64,000 nucleotides of DNA from Sipunculus nudus (Eukaryota > Annelida > Sipuncula > Golfingiida > Sipunculidae), in contig CM049307.1 of the NCBI GenBank assembly GCA_026874595.1, positions 63,580,370-63,644,369 of the forward strand, given 5' to 3'. Shown here piece by piece: positions 1 to 10,920 of this stretch (position 1 is the stretch's first letter; every line of letters starts with the position of its first letter). The notes under the pieces are model-generated. The model saw only the letters and a program-made list of their open reading frames with translations. It was not told the DNA's origin and ran no database searches. The position numbers and the translations under genes were made by a program.

Positions 1-539
1 GTCAGTTGCGTCGTGAAATATTTAGAATGTGTGCAATATGTTTAACGGAGAACGAAAAATAAATAACCCTGCGGTGCAGCTAAAGCAGCAAGTCTAGGGC
101 TTTAATTGTCACGACGTTATCAATGTTATCATACTTATATTTCATGAAACACTCTCTAATGTAATAGCAGTCAAAGGTGGATTGAAATATCCTCTGTTCA
201 TTTATACTCTGATAGGAAGAAAGGAAACGTTTTAATATCATACAGACGATTATCTGCTGTGTAAGCTCGATTGGGGATCAAATATTTCATAATCTTTTGT
301 GTGGAGTACGTGGGCGATCGGATAGAATCATTTCCATCATTGAACCATGTATGTATATATATATATTTACGTAGGCGCTCTAAGATTCAAGGGATAAGAA
401 ACCATATGCGTTAAGGTGAACGAACAGCACCAATTGATCCACTTACAGGAAACGAGAATAAACCTTGTGTTAGATTAAACATTTGATAAGTTTCCATGTT
501 TTAGCTAAATATATAATATTCCTCCTCCGAAGGAATATG
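1..539. other. Non-coding flank, nothing recognised
   Basis: AT-rich sequence with no open frame of note on either strand and no recognisable repeat apart from a short (AT)8-like run near 350-366. It leads into the minisatellite that begins at about 540. Confidence 0.6.
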
Positions 540-2140
540 TCCCTTCAGATTCTCTACCACGAGATAGTCCACATCCAAACAGTCAGTTAATTGAGCTATT
601 TATGTCTCAGCCAAGAAATAATCCTCACCCAAACAGTCAGGCAATTTAGCTATTAATGTCTCACCAAAGAAACAGTCCTCCGGAAACGGTCAGTTAATTT
701 AGCTATTTCTGTCTTAGCCACGAGAAAGTCCTCACCCAAACAGTCAGGTAATTAGCTATTTATATCTCAGCCACGAGATAGTCCTCACCCAAACAGTCAG
801 GTAATTAGCCTTTCATGTCTTAGCCACGAGAGAGTCCTCACCCAAACAGTCGGGTAATTAGCTATTTATATCTCAGCCACGAGATAGTCCTCACCCAAAC
901 AGTCAGGTTATTTAGCTGTTGATGTCTCAGCCACGAAGTAGTCCTCAACCAAACAGTCAGGTAATTAGCTATTTATTTCTCAGCCAAGAGATAGTCCTCA
1001 CCCAAACAGTCAGGTAGTTGGCCATTTATATCTCAGTCACGAGATAGTCCTCACCCAAACAGTCAGGTAATAAGCTATTTATGTCTCAGCCACGAGATAG
1101 TCCTCATCCAAACAGTCAGGTAATTAAGCTATTTATGTCTCAGCCACGAGATAGTCCTCACCCAAACAGTCAGGTAATCAGCTATTTATGTCTCAGCTAC
1201 GAGATAGTCCTCACCCAAACAGTCGGGTAATTAAGCTATTTATGTCTCAGCCATAAGATGGTCGTCACCCAACCAGTCAGGTAATTAAGCTATTTATGTC
1301 TCAGCCATAAGATAGTCCTCACCCAACCAGTCAGGTAATTAAGCTATTTATGTCTCAGCCACGAGATGGTCGTCACCCAAACAGTCAGGAAATTAAGCGT
1401 TTTATGTCTCAGCCACGAGATAGTCCTCACCCAAACAGTCAGGTAATTAGCTATTAATATCTCAGCCACGAGGTAGTCCTCACCCAAACAGTAAGGTAAT
1501 TAGCTATTTATGTCTCAGCCACGAGGTAGTCCTCACCCAAACAGTCAGGTAATTAAGCTATTTATGTCTCAGCCACGAGGTAGTCCTCACCCAAACAGTC
1601 AGGTAATTAAGCTATTTATGTCTCAGCCACAAGGTAGTCCTCACCCAAACAGTCAGGTAATAAGCTATTTATGTCTCAGCCACGAGATAGTCCTCATCCA
1701 AACAGTCAGGTAATTAAGCTATTTATGTCTTAGCCACGAGATAGTCCTCACCCAAACAGTCAGGTAATTAGCTATTTATGTCTCAGCCACGAGGTAGTCC
1801 TCACCCAAACAGTCAGGTAATAAGCTATTTATGTCTCAGCCACGAGGTAGTCCTCACCCAAACAGTAGGTCATAAACTATTTATGTCTCAGCCACGAGGT
1901 AGTCCTCACCCAAACAGTCAGGTAATTAAGCTATTTATGTCTCAGCCAAGAGATAGTCCTCACCCAAACAGTCAGGTTATTTAGCTGTTGATGTCTCAGC
2001 CACGAAGTAGTCCTCAACCAAACAGTCAGGTAATTAGCTATTTATTTCTCAGCCAAGAGATAGTCCTCACCCAAACAGTCGGGAAATTTAGCTATTTATG
2101 TCTCAGCAAAGAAATAGTACTCACCCAAAGAGTCAGGTAT
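540..2140. repeat. Minisatellite A, 53-54 bp unit, about 30 copies
   Basis: Tandem array whose unit contains the phrases ATGTCTCAGCCACGAG, ATAGTCCTCACCC, AAACAGTCAGGTAATT and AAGCTATTT. Successive TGTCTCAG starts at 1511, 1565 and 1619 give a 54-bp period. Units with AATTAGCT instead of AATTAAGCT are 53 bp. The centre (about 1060-1960) is the most regular, and both ends decay (540-720 and 2080-2140), as expected for an array homogenised by unequal exchange. A 54-bp unit is 18 codons and reads MSQPRGSPHPNSQVIKLF on the plus strand, but 53-bp units break the frame, so open frames reach only about 70 residues. It is therefore judged non-coding. Confidence 0.95.
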
Positions 2141-2395
2141 TTTTTATGCAGTGATATAATATTAGATTCATTCCTCATGTACACGCCTAGCATGGTATCG
2201 AATGTGTAAGGTAGTAAAACGGTACCCAATACCATTAAAATTGTAAGCAATGCTGTCACAGCTGTGCTCTAAGAGACCTTACTCCATCAAGCCGCTCCGT
2301 CAGCTATTACCGCCATCAACAGGCTCGCATGCGATGGGATCGTAATCTCGATAGCCAGTCATATTCAACATTTTAAATTGAAAGGTGCAACTCAC

Positions 2396-2476
2396 CGTAT
2401 CAACAGGATCACATGAACTAGAAACTGGAAAGGTTTTACAAGCCTTCATATAAATGTCCAAATTTTCGATAACGTT
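2396..2476 (-). other. Candidate 81-bp exon (speculative)
   Basis: On the minus strand an AG (opposite plus 2477-2478), preceded by a moderately pyrimidine-rich stretch, is followed by 27 open codons and then a good donor, ACG|GTGAGT, with GT at 2395-2394. The exon would be in phase 0 at both ends. The peptide begins NVIENLDIYMKAC and ends in SSSCDPVDT, with two cysteines, as might be seen in a secreted protein. No family is recognised. The only support is the splice-site pattern plus an open frame, and 81 open bases arise easily by chance. Confidence 0.18.
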
Positions 2477-2510
2477 CTGGCATTGCAAGACGGGTGGTAT
2501 GAAGAAAGCA

Positions 2511-3583
2511 ACATTTGTTTTGCGAGGTAATTACAGGTGGCGTAATTCATGATATTGCAGGTCAGATTTGTTGAAGCAAGACCTCTCTGGAGCGGGAGCC
2601 TTGCTTATAGGAAAGACGGTGAATACGGGCGTAACGTGAACACAGCTTCGGTGATTAATGCTAACGACCATCTATATTAGAGCTATGTGATAAATGAGTC
2701 CAGAATGCAGTGATTTCATTATCTCCCTTCTCTGGTATCTCATGTGAAACTGAAATGCATCAGCAGGAACCCTTGGACAATAAAGAGTGACCTCTGGCTT
2801 ACTGCGGGTTGTCTCCTATGTTAATTGACGAATTATTGCTTATTGGTTGGTTATAGTGTTATATTCATCGGCTGGAATCGGCAAGGATACTTTTTACCAG
2901 GGACTCGAGGCTAGCTTTGACATAACTTATGAGATGTCTGCGTAGACTGTGAAAATGACGTCGAGGAAGGCCGTATCTGATAATTAGGACCTTGAAAGAT
3001 CTCCCAGGAGGGCAGCAACATTTTGATTTATATATTCACAAGGCCATAGAACTTCTAATACAGAACCCAGCTCCTGTATGCACATAACAAAATCAAGCCA
3101 GTAAATATTGCAGGTATTTATAAATACAATGAAGGCCTGTTATTCCTATAAGAGTAATCCATGTCTGAGACCCTCCCCCTCCCGGGAAATCCATCAGGCG
3201 GTCGTCCCTGGCCTGTTGTCCTTTTTCGGCTAGCCCCTGTTGGCTCGTAGACTGTGCTGTTTTTTAGACTTTCTTTCAAGCAGGGGCTTGCCTTGTGATG
3301 CGAGGGCCCTGAGCACGAATAGCGTCCCTCCAACAGTGATGAAAAGCCAGACGTATTAGTGAGGCAGCCATTTCAATGACATCTACCCGGGTGTTCCTTG
3401 GTTTTTAAATGTTCTGGCAGTGCAGTGAAATATATTCATGTTCTGATGAGCTGGTTGGTGTGTCGTTTTGCTCCAACGGCTGAGCAACTGACGGAATTTT
3501 TTGTCGCCTTTTCAGGTTTAACCATGGCTTTCATCAGCAAATATGTAATGTTAATTATTGTCTCATCTAGGAGAGTATGCGTT
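2511..3583. other. Non-coding sequence, nothing recognised
   Basis: No repeat, RNA gene or convincing exon was recognised. Short open frames on both strands (the longest about 75 codons) lack any family resemblance or splice-site context. Confidence 0.5.
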
Positions 3584-3700
3584 CATCCCTGTTCGTGTGT
3601 TTGTGTTTGTGTGTGTTTGTTTACATCATAACTCAATCATGAACGGAATTTCATGAAATTTTCAAGGCATTTTGGCCGAGCAAGTGAATGGCCGAGGCTT
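3584..3700 (+). repeat. Fragment of the CCTCCGCC-type dispersed repeat
   Basis: A TGTGTTTGTTTGT-type run (3592-3624) is followed by ATAACTCAATCATGAACGGA and then TTTCATGAAATTTTCA. This is the order seen near one end of the widespread invertebrate repeat also present at 24722-24990 (TTTGT run, AGCAATATTACTCAAAATGTTA, ACGGATTTGATGA). The CCTCCGCC terminus itself is missing here, so this is a decayed internal piece. Confidence 0.45.
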
Positions 3701-3860
3701 GCATTCATTACCATGCAGATTTCTAGTGTTGTAAATTAATTCATATCACACTTGGCTCTGGCCTTTGATAATGAATGTAAGTCTGAAATAGCTCAGAGAA
3801 AAGGATCAACCGGAACTCACACTGAACACACACACACGGGCTCAGCAGGTAAGGTCGGGT

Positions 3861-3862
<2 letters not shown>

Positions 3863-3903
<41 letters not shown>
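3863..3903. repeat. (AT)n microsatellite
   Basis: Uninterrupted AT dinucleotide run of about 41 bases. Confidence 0.97.
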
Positions 3904-3905
<2 letters not shown>

Positions 3906-5206
3906 TAAATGACAGATAATAGAAATATCGTGATAAAAAGGTTATTCCTTTCAAAGTACATTTTCTTATTGTCGAAATTAAGCTCAAGAGGAAATACGAT
4001 GCCGCCTTGACCTCAAGGTTTTCAGTTTTAGCTACAGACCTATATATATTGTCCTATTGCCAAAGAGTGCAGCCTGTCTTCTGCACAAAGAAGAGTGGCA
4101 GGACAACTTATAATCCAAAGCAGAGCACCATTATGCAGCGCAGGGGACGATACACCATGTAATCAGTTCTGCCACTCTTTGCTTGAAGAACAGAAGTATA
4201 AAATCTTGCAAGAAAAAATAAAATTGTCTGAAAAAGTATGAAAAAGTACAAATCATTGCAAAAGCTTGGAACATTTCGCATATCTTTACTATAAGGTGCT
4301 TTGAAACAAGCAACAGATGTGATATTTGCAGTCAATCGGAATTTATCATACATTATTTCATATTTCCGATCATATGGTCGAGCCAGTCTTAGCTCAAGGA
4401 AGTGTCACTATTATGAAACACCTTGAAATTTAGATTTTAAGTTTTGACAGTAGTGCCGGCCGTCCCACAGTGCGTGCGAGGAAGAGATTCGTTTGGAGTA
4501 GAAACGACCTCTGGCGGAAGGCTGTCGTTGTCTCTGTCAGTCGATTATTATTAAGTCATTACACTGTGTGATTTCGAAAAATCCACCTTGCTTCAAGTAA
4601 TTAACATTCGTAAAATTCATTATACGCGCATTTTTAATCCATACTCCCGGAAAAAAACGGATCACGCTCATTAAACAGATACGAAAACGTATTTTGCTCA
4701 TAAAGTGTACCATTTGAAGCAGTTATGATCTGAATTAAAGTCGGCCTGGTCAGGCTGCCTCAACTGTACCCGGTGCATAATGTAACATTGGAGCAATATC
4801 GTAAAGATATACCCTGGAGACGGCGGTGCCGTATATACATCCCCTCCACGTTACACCCCCGGGACGTCTTGGGGCTTGAGTAACGCTTTTATCCTCCAAG
4901 CTTGACGTCTAGAGAAGAACTACTGACCTTCTGTGATCTCAGGCTCTTCTATTATAGGTGCACGGCGCTCAGAGAAATAAGATGATAAAGCGAAACCACT
5001 GACACGTTATGCTGGAATCAGCATCAAGGGCAGTTTTACCAGTATCATCCTAATGGACTGTTTGACCGTCAGCAACTTTTCCACGGAATGGCAATCTCCA
5101 AGCGTGCGCTGAGCCTAAATAGCTGCCGACGGTATATAAACTGCACGTTAATGCACACAAAAGTAATCCAAGGAATATACACATTCGAATAGCTATTATA
5201 ATATAA
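3904..5206. other. Non-coding sequence, nothing firmly recognised
   Basis: Contains one 11-bp inverted repeat (AAGAGTGGCAG at 4091-4101 and its complement at 4169-4179) and a locally GC-rich patch near 4740-4870. There is no gene or mobile-element signature that I can name. Confidence 0.45.
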
Positions 5207-5207
5207 T

Positions 5208-5335
5208 GTGTACACTCTAAGAAGAAAGGGTTTTTGATGGTTCTTTTAAGAACCCACAAGGTTCCATTGAGAACCATGGTTTCTTCAGGAGAGATGTACT
5301 TTGAACCGCTAGGGTTCTTTGAACGGCTGATGTTC
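5208..5335. mobile_element. Short DNA-transposon relic with GGTTCTT/AAGAACC repeats
   Basis: Begins TACACTCTAAGAAGAAAGGG and continues with alternating GGTTCTT and AAGAACC blocks (5239-5275, 5309-5323). The end sequence ACACTCT followed by an A-rich stretch and GGTTCTTTT...AAGAACC resembles a class of short non-autonomous DNA transposons that I know mainly from fish genomes. No second copy of the TACACTCT terminus was found, so the element is truncated or decayed and its superfamily is not assigned. Confidence 0.4.
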
Positions 5336-5712
5336 GTATGGAACTATTGTGGTGAAAGGACATTCCGATAACTGAATTTCGCATGCGTGGTTTCATTTTA
5401 AACATACAACATTTTTGGTCGTCCAATATGCATTCCATTGATCAAACATATTTGTGCAGATTTAATGACACATGTCTATGATGTCATACTCTGGTTTAAA
5501 AATGGTCCGGATGCTGGATGATTCTCAATATTTAAGAAGATTTAAACTCTCAGTCATTTTAAATATCATTTTTCCTGTCACTTTTAACACCAATTCCTTA
5601 AATTTCTTTCAATACGCAAGGTTGTGTCAGTGTGTGCACCGCGTAACTGCATAGCAACCACACTGATTATGCCATATGAAAGGAAATTATGAAAACAGGT
5701 CTCTGTCCATAG

Positions 5713-5846
5713 CACAAGCGGTCTGGACCCCTATTTTTCAGCCGCTGCAACCCTTTTAAAAGGTTTCAGACCAAATTTTTTTTTATTTTGCCATTAGTTC
5801 CTCTGAGTTGGACCACTCCTTTTCCTAAATCCTGGATCCGCCCCTG
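5713..5846 (-). mobile_element. hAT-like MITE relic ending CAGGGGCGGATCCAGG
   Basis: The minus strand starts with CAGGGGCGGATCCAGG (plus 5831-5846), a terminal sequence common in short non-autonomous hAT-type elements of animals. The opposite end near 5713-5740 carries GCGGTCTGGACCCC, a diverged partial match to the same terminus. An 8-bp target duplication could not be confirmed, so the left boundary is approximate. Confidence 0.35.
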
Positions 5847-8335
5847 CATACCACTGGCCATGATCTGTAAACATACCATGTATTGATCTCCCACAGCAGG
5901 TACATTTTCCAGGGAACATCCCTGGGATGCAATGCATACATTCCATTCAAACCCCGTAGATCGTTCGTATCCCATGGTTCTTTGGTTTAAGCAGAAGAAT
6001 GTTTCAATTCTATAATTTCCTACATTCTATACACGACAGAGTTAAACGTGTATTTGGCGCATGATCATATATCTATAAGACCTCGTTGGTGTTATTTCCA
6101 ATAAATTCACAAATCAAGTGAATGGGAAATAGCGAATTCAGTAGTACAGGGGAAAGTCCCAGAATCACATGTAACAGAGAAATATGTCACATTACAGATA
6201 GTTCTGTCATGCCCATCTAATCAACTTTCATAATGGCAACTGCAAAATTTAATTACTGTGTACTTTGGTTTCACAATCCAAAAAAAGACGGTACTACCCA
6301 AGACTTTCGTTTTATTAATATCTCACCACCGGAACCAAATATACACCTGAATGAGGGGATAGACACTTTTGATTATTTTTAATTTTGTTTCGTTGCATAA
6401 ATTGTCATGCTACTTTAAAAAAGTGAACAGAATTATTGTATTAATCATTGCGAATATGAAAAGTTTTATCTTATTATTGACCTTGCATGTTTGAATGTTA
6501 ATTAATAGAAGTTAGTCCTCGATAATTCGGGGGAAAATCCTACTACCAGGTATGTTATGAGTACCTAAAAGACATGTACGGCTGCACTTCCTGCATCTGG
6601 CTTTAAAAAGGGTGTTGTCGGATTGATGTTTGTTCTTTTTTTTCAGACATTCAGAGTACCTTTGTCTGTCAGATAGCACATAGAAAACTCTGGTCAATCA
6701 ACTTTCATTTTTAAAAAAATCGTGGTTCGCAGAGTATTATTGAGAATGGACATAAAGTATATTAAAGCTCAACTAACGTACAGTATTAGTACCAGCGGCA
6801 GGTTATATCAAAACCGATGCTGAGTATATAAATGCACGAGGCTTCATGACTGTGTTAGAGAAATAACAGGTGGAGCCGCCCGGCTTGATGTGGCGCTGCC
6901 GGCACTTTAATCTCCATATGGGGCTTTCTACAGTGCTGGAAGTCTTAACAAACCAGTCACGAATCGACAGGAGTAACAGCCGGGTTAAGGAGAGATTTAA
7001 ACACATTGATGTGAGCGTGGGCCTGCCTGGAGCCTGCTAATCTTAGTTTTAGTAACCTGGCATGAGGACTATGTCCGAAATCATACCTTTTTTATTATTC
7101 ATAAATTATCCAGCCGCGCCGTGAATGTCCCATAATACAATTATCTTTTTTTCGCATGTAAGCTAAGAAGTCCCCAATCAGCATCAGTCAGAAATTATCA
7201 ACATAATAAATGACATTGGCAGGACTGATTTAACTTTACTCTTATACCTGTTCTTATGATTCCTTTATTGATATATAAATAATTGTTTAAGGTGCAGGAA
7301 TAATTATTCTTCGAGATATAACAACAAGACTGTGCCTCTAATTAAGGGCAAATTAGCACTAATGATACATTTTTTTGCATGCAGTGAAGCCTGGAGTGGT
7401 GCCTGACGCCTGCCTGTAAAGCTGATTTGCGATCTGGTGCTTTCTGCTGAGTCATGTTCTAGCATATTTAGAATAAAACGGAAGAACAATAAGGTTAATC
7501 AGAGATAATCAGCTGACAATGTAAACTTTCTTCCAAGCTGTCACTTCAGAAATATAATTTTATCATGCAATCTTTGAAACAGGACGGAAGCTAATTCAAA
7601 TTTCTTTCAGCTTTACCAAACTGAATCTCCGAGAGTCAATAAGATTTAAAGCCTTATACGCTCCAAAAATCCGTCCCCGGTATAAGAAAAAATGGAGGAA
7701 AATTTTAGTCATGTTTATAAAGATATCTATGAGTGTTCAACGTTTTATTTTGGATGTGACATTTATTTCTTTGAACAGTTGATGTTTTTTATCGTGATGG
7801 TGTGATATACAGACAAATACCGAAATATCGATCGCAGGGGTGAACCACTACGATTACCGATGGCCCTGACAAGAACCATTCCAAAGACAGGACAATATTT
7901 TAAGTGGTACCATAGACAGGATAGTTAGTTATCTTTTAATATTACATGATAAAAGTAAAAAAAATAAAGAGTCGAGCAAGGTGGTGCAACGCATACGAAG
8001 TGCAGTTGAATCCTTCTTCATTAGGAAGAGTAAATACCAAAGACATAGTTTTGAGAGAGATCTGTAAATCTTATTAAAATAATGAATCTTAATGATAACG
8101 TGTGTTAATTAAAAAGGACGATGGCCAAAGGTTCAGTCCTTAAACTTGGAAGACTTGAATGTCTGAGTGGTCGGGTTTCTGAGTGTTCCTGTCGGAATTC
8201 ACCTAGCATGTCTGGGTTATGCCTCGCCCTTTAAAAAAGTTGACTATGTCGCTGATTATATAAATACAACTGGCAGAAAATATAACGAAGAATAATGCAT
8301 TGTCAATGAAAAACACAGTTTCATTTAAGATGACA
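5847..8335. other. Non-coding sequence, nothing recognised
   Basis: AT-rich sequence without a recognisable gene, RNA or repeat. Open frames are all shorter than about 70 codons on either strand and show no known motif. Confidence 0.5.
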
Positions 8336-9420
8336 TCAAGACCCAAACAGACCTATAATCAAAGACAGAAACGACAATACCACAAAACACGACAGATATG
8401 ACCCGATAACAATAGCAGAAATCATGACGGAGACAACTCCAATAACCATATCAGAAAAATAGCGCAGAAACGATCCCAATAATACTAGCAGGAATCTCGA
8501 CAGGACGACCCTTATAATAATAGAAGAAACCATAACACAGACGATCATGATAACAATAACAAAACACTTGATAGTCAAGACCCGATTACAATAGCAGAAA
8601 CAAGACAGACACGACCCGATAACAATAGCAGAAACACGACAGACACGACCCCATAACAAAAGCAGAAACACGACAGACACGACCCGATTACAATAGCAGA
8701 AATCATGACAGACACGACCCGATAACAATAGCAGAAACACGACAGACACGACCCGATAACAATAGCAGAAACACGACAGACACGACCCGATAACAATAGC
8801 AGAAACACGACAGACACGACCCGATAACAATAGCAGAAACACGACAGACACGACCCGATAACAATAGCAGAAACACGACAGACAGGTATCCTGACAGAGA
8901 CGACCCCGATAACAATAGCAGATATCCTGACAGAGACGACCCCGATAACAATAGCAGATATCCTGACAGAGACGACCCCGATAACAATAGCAGATATCCT
9001 GACAGAGACGACCCCGATAACAATAGCAGATATCGTGACAGAGACGACCCCGACAACAATAGCAGATATCCTGACAGAGGCGACCCCGATAACAATAGCA
9101 GATATCCTGACAGAGACGACCCCGATAACAATAGCAGATATCCTGACAGAGACGACCCCGATAACAATAGCAGATATCCTGACATAACATCATCCAGCAA
9201 TGGCAGAAATAACGACAGTGATGACTCTCATCAAGATGACGGGTAGGGCAAGGACAGGAGAGTAAACATCCAATAACATGAACAATGACAACTGCTTTAA
9301 CCCTTATAACAACGACAGTTCAAATAATTATGACAGACAGGACTCGAATAATGACATATACAATAACAGAGACGTCAAGTTACAGAGACTGTTCTGATAA
9401 CAGTTACGGAAATGAATTAT
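8336..9420. repeat. Minisatellite B: adjacent 34-bp and 36-bp unit arrays
   Basis: Two related tandem arrays sit side by side. From about 8581 to 8885 the unit is 34 bp (ACCCGATAACAATAGCAG plus AAACACGACAGACACG; starts at 8718 and 8752). From about 8886 to 9185 it is 36 bp (ACCCCGATAACAATAGCAG plus ATATCCTGACAGAGACG; starts at 8941 and 8977). Degenerate units extend left to about 8340 and right to about 9420. The minus strand is open for 285 codons (8336-9193) and a second frame for 165 codons (8703-9200), because the unit has no stop there and 36 is divisible by three. The 34-bp part rotates through frames, which argues against real coding. Confidence 0.93.
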
Positions 9421-9880
9421 TAACACTAATATAGACAACTGCGGAGACTTCTTTCTTCAACTCCGATAACCATGCGTGTCATGTTTATTAAACAAATATT
9501 ACTGACAGCTTTAAACAAACATTCTCTCCGTGTAAAATATTTTCATACATTAAATTTTTTATTATCTTTTCAATTTCCTTGAAAAAGGGTTAAGTATTTA
9601 TAGTATAAGGTCTGGGTGCCCTTTTCTGACACTTTTCTTGTCTTTTAAATTTATTTGAAATGTGTGAAAACCATAACAGTAAAAAATCGCATGCATTAAT
9701 GAAACGTGAATAAGATGTCCTCATTTTTCATAATAATATATATTTTTTTGCATTTAGCACTGTAAAAGGGTACAAATTTAGAAAATCTCATTTTATCATG
9801 ATCTCTTATAAAAACAAATGACTGTGAAAATATATATTATTCCCGGCGGTATTTTCTTATGTAATCCCGGGGTGTTAATC
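9421..9880. other. AT-rich non-coding sequence
   Basis: Nothing recognised. Several homopolymer T and A runs, and no open frame of note. Confidence 0.5.
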
Positions 9881-9882
9881 CT

Positions 9883-10342
9883 CTATATCTGATGTATTAT
9901 GACTCCGTATTGATGCGGCCACCACGATGGCATCGAAAAGAATTCACCGTCATCCGGCCGCGACGCCAGCGCCCCGATGAAAAAAGACTCCGGGTCAGCG
10001 GTAAGCAAGATGGCGTTTATATCTGGCCTGTTTATGCCGGCCATGTGAATGAGGTTTTCTGGCTGCACGGGAAGACCTTAATCTCATCAACAGATCTAAA
10101 ACACACAGCTCGCCTGATTGGGCTGCATTTTGAATGGCTCCGTCTGTGAGCCACGTCACGAGGCCGGCACATGGGGACGTTCCCTGCTAAAGCCAGATAG
10201 ATCTATTGTACCATTTAGAATAGGCGCAGATGGCCAACGGTCAGACAAACAGTCCAGGGTGACGGGGAGAACCTTATACCTCCATCTACCAACTCACGAT
10301 CACTCCCGAGCACACAAGATCCTCTGGCAAGATGGAATTTGA
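9883..10342. other. GC-richer block with overlapping short open frames, function unknown
   Basis: This block is clearly less AT-rich than its neighbours. It is open on the plus strand at 9892-10149 (85 codons) and 10118-10342 (74 codons), and on the minus strand at 9883-10068 (61 codons). None of the conceptual peptides resembles a family I recognise, and there is no clear splice-site frame. It may be an old exon, a conserved non-coding element or chance. Confidence 0.2.
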
Positions 10343-10901
10343 AATGCATTGGCTTCAGGACTGAACATATTAGCTCGAGAATTTTACATTCGCTGCCTCC
10401 CGTGGGATGTTCCTATACCCAAAAGAATTCCAAAGTCCGCTCACATGACGACGAGTATGATTAGGACACCAGGGGCAGAAAATGTTCCTTGCAGAAGAAA
10501 ATAAGGATAGAAATTGGTATTTTCGACATTAAGCGTATTATTGTCCATTAAACAGATTTTTGGTGGAAACAAGATGATGCGTGAGCCCCCTCTTAATTTA
10601 ACTTAGGACATTGTCTAAGAAATCGCGTATGTTAAAGAGATACTTGCATTCATTGCCCCTAGTAGCTGACCCCGAAAAAAGATATCATTACTCCTGGTCC
10701 GGACCGATTCTGTCGGTACGCTACGCAAGCTTCTCATGCACGCATGTCTCGAGTTTCTGCTAATATCAATATAGGTTGAGGATGAAGTAAAAAATGTCCG
10801 GAGGTAGGCGGTGCGTTTATTCAACAAAGCTGAATGTCTCGTTACGAAGCTTGACTCAGCCTCTTTTTGATTGTAGTAGCGCGGGTGAGAGAGAGGGTGA
10901 A

Positions 10902-10920
10902 CCCCCCCCCCCCCCCCCCC
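10902..10920. repeat. Poly-C tract
   Basis: Uninterrupted run of 19 C. Confidence 0.95.

Noticed and set aside
1510-2209. Repeated MSQPRGSPHPNSQVIKLF frames as a repeat protein
   Set aside because: Frames are broken every few units by 53-bp units and stops (TAATTAG), so no extended coding sequence survives.
4091-4179. 11-bp inverted repeat AAGAGTGGCAG as a transposon terminus or RNA hairpin
   Set aside because: The arms are short, the 67-base loop is unstructured, and there is no target duplication.
8336-9193. 285-codon minus-strand open frame as a protein-coding gene
   Set aside because: It is entirely tandem repeat. The 34-bp units force frame rotation and a second overlapping frame is open for 165 codons, so openness follows from the unit composition.
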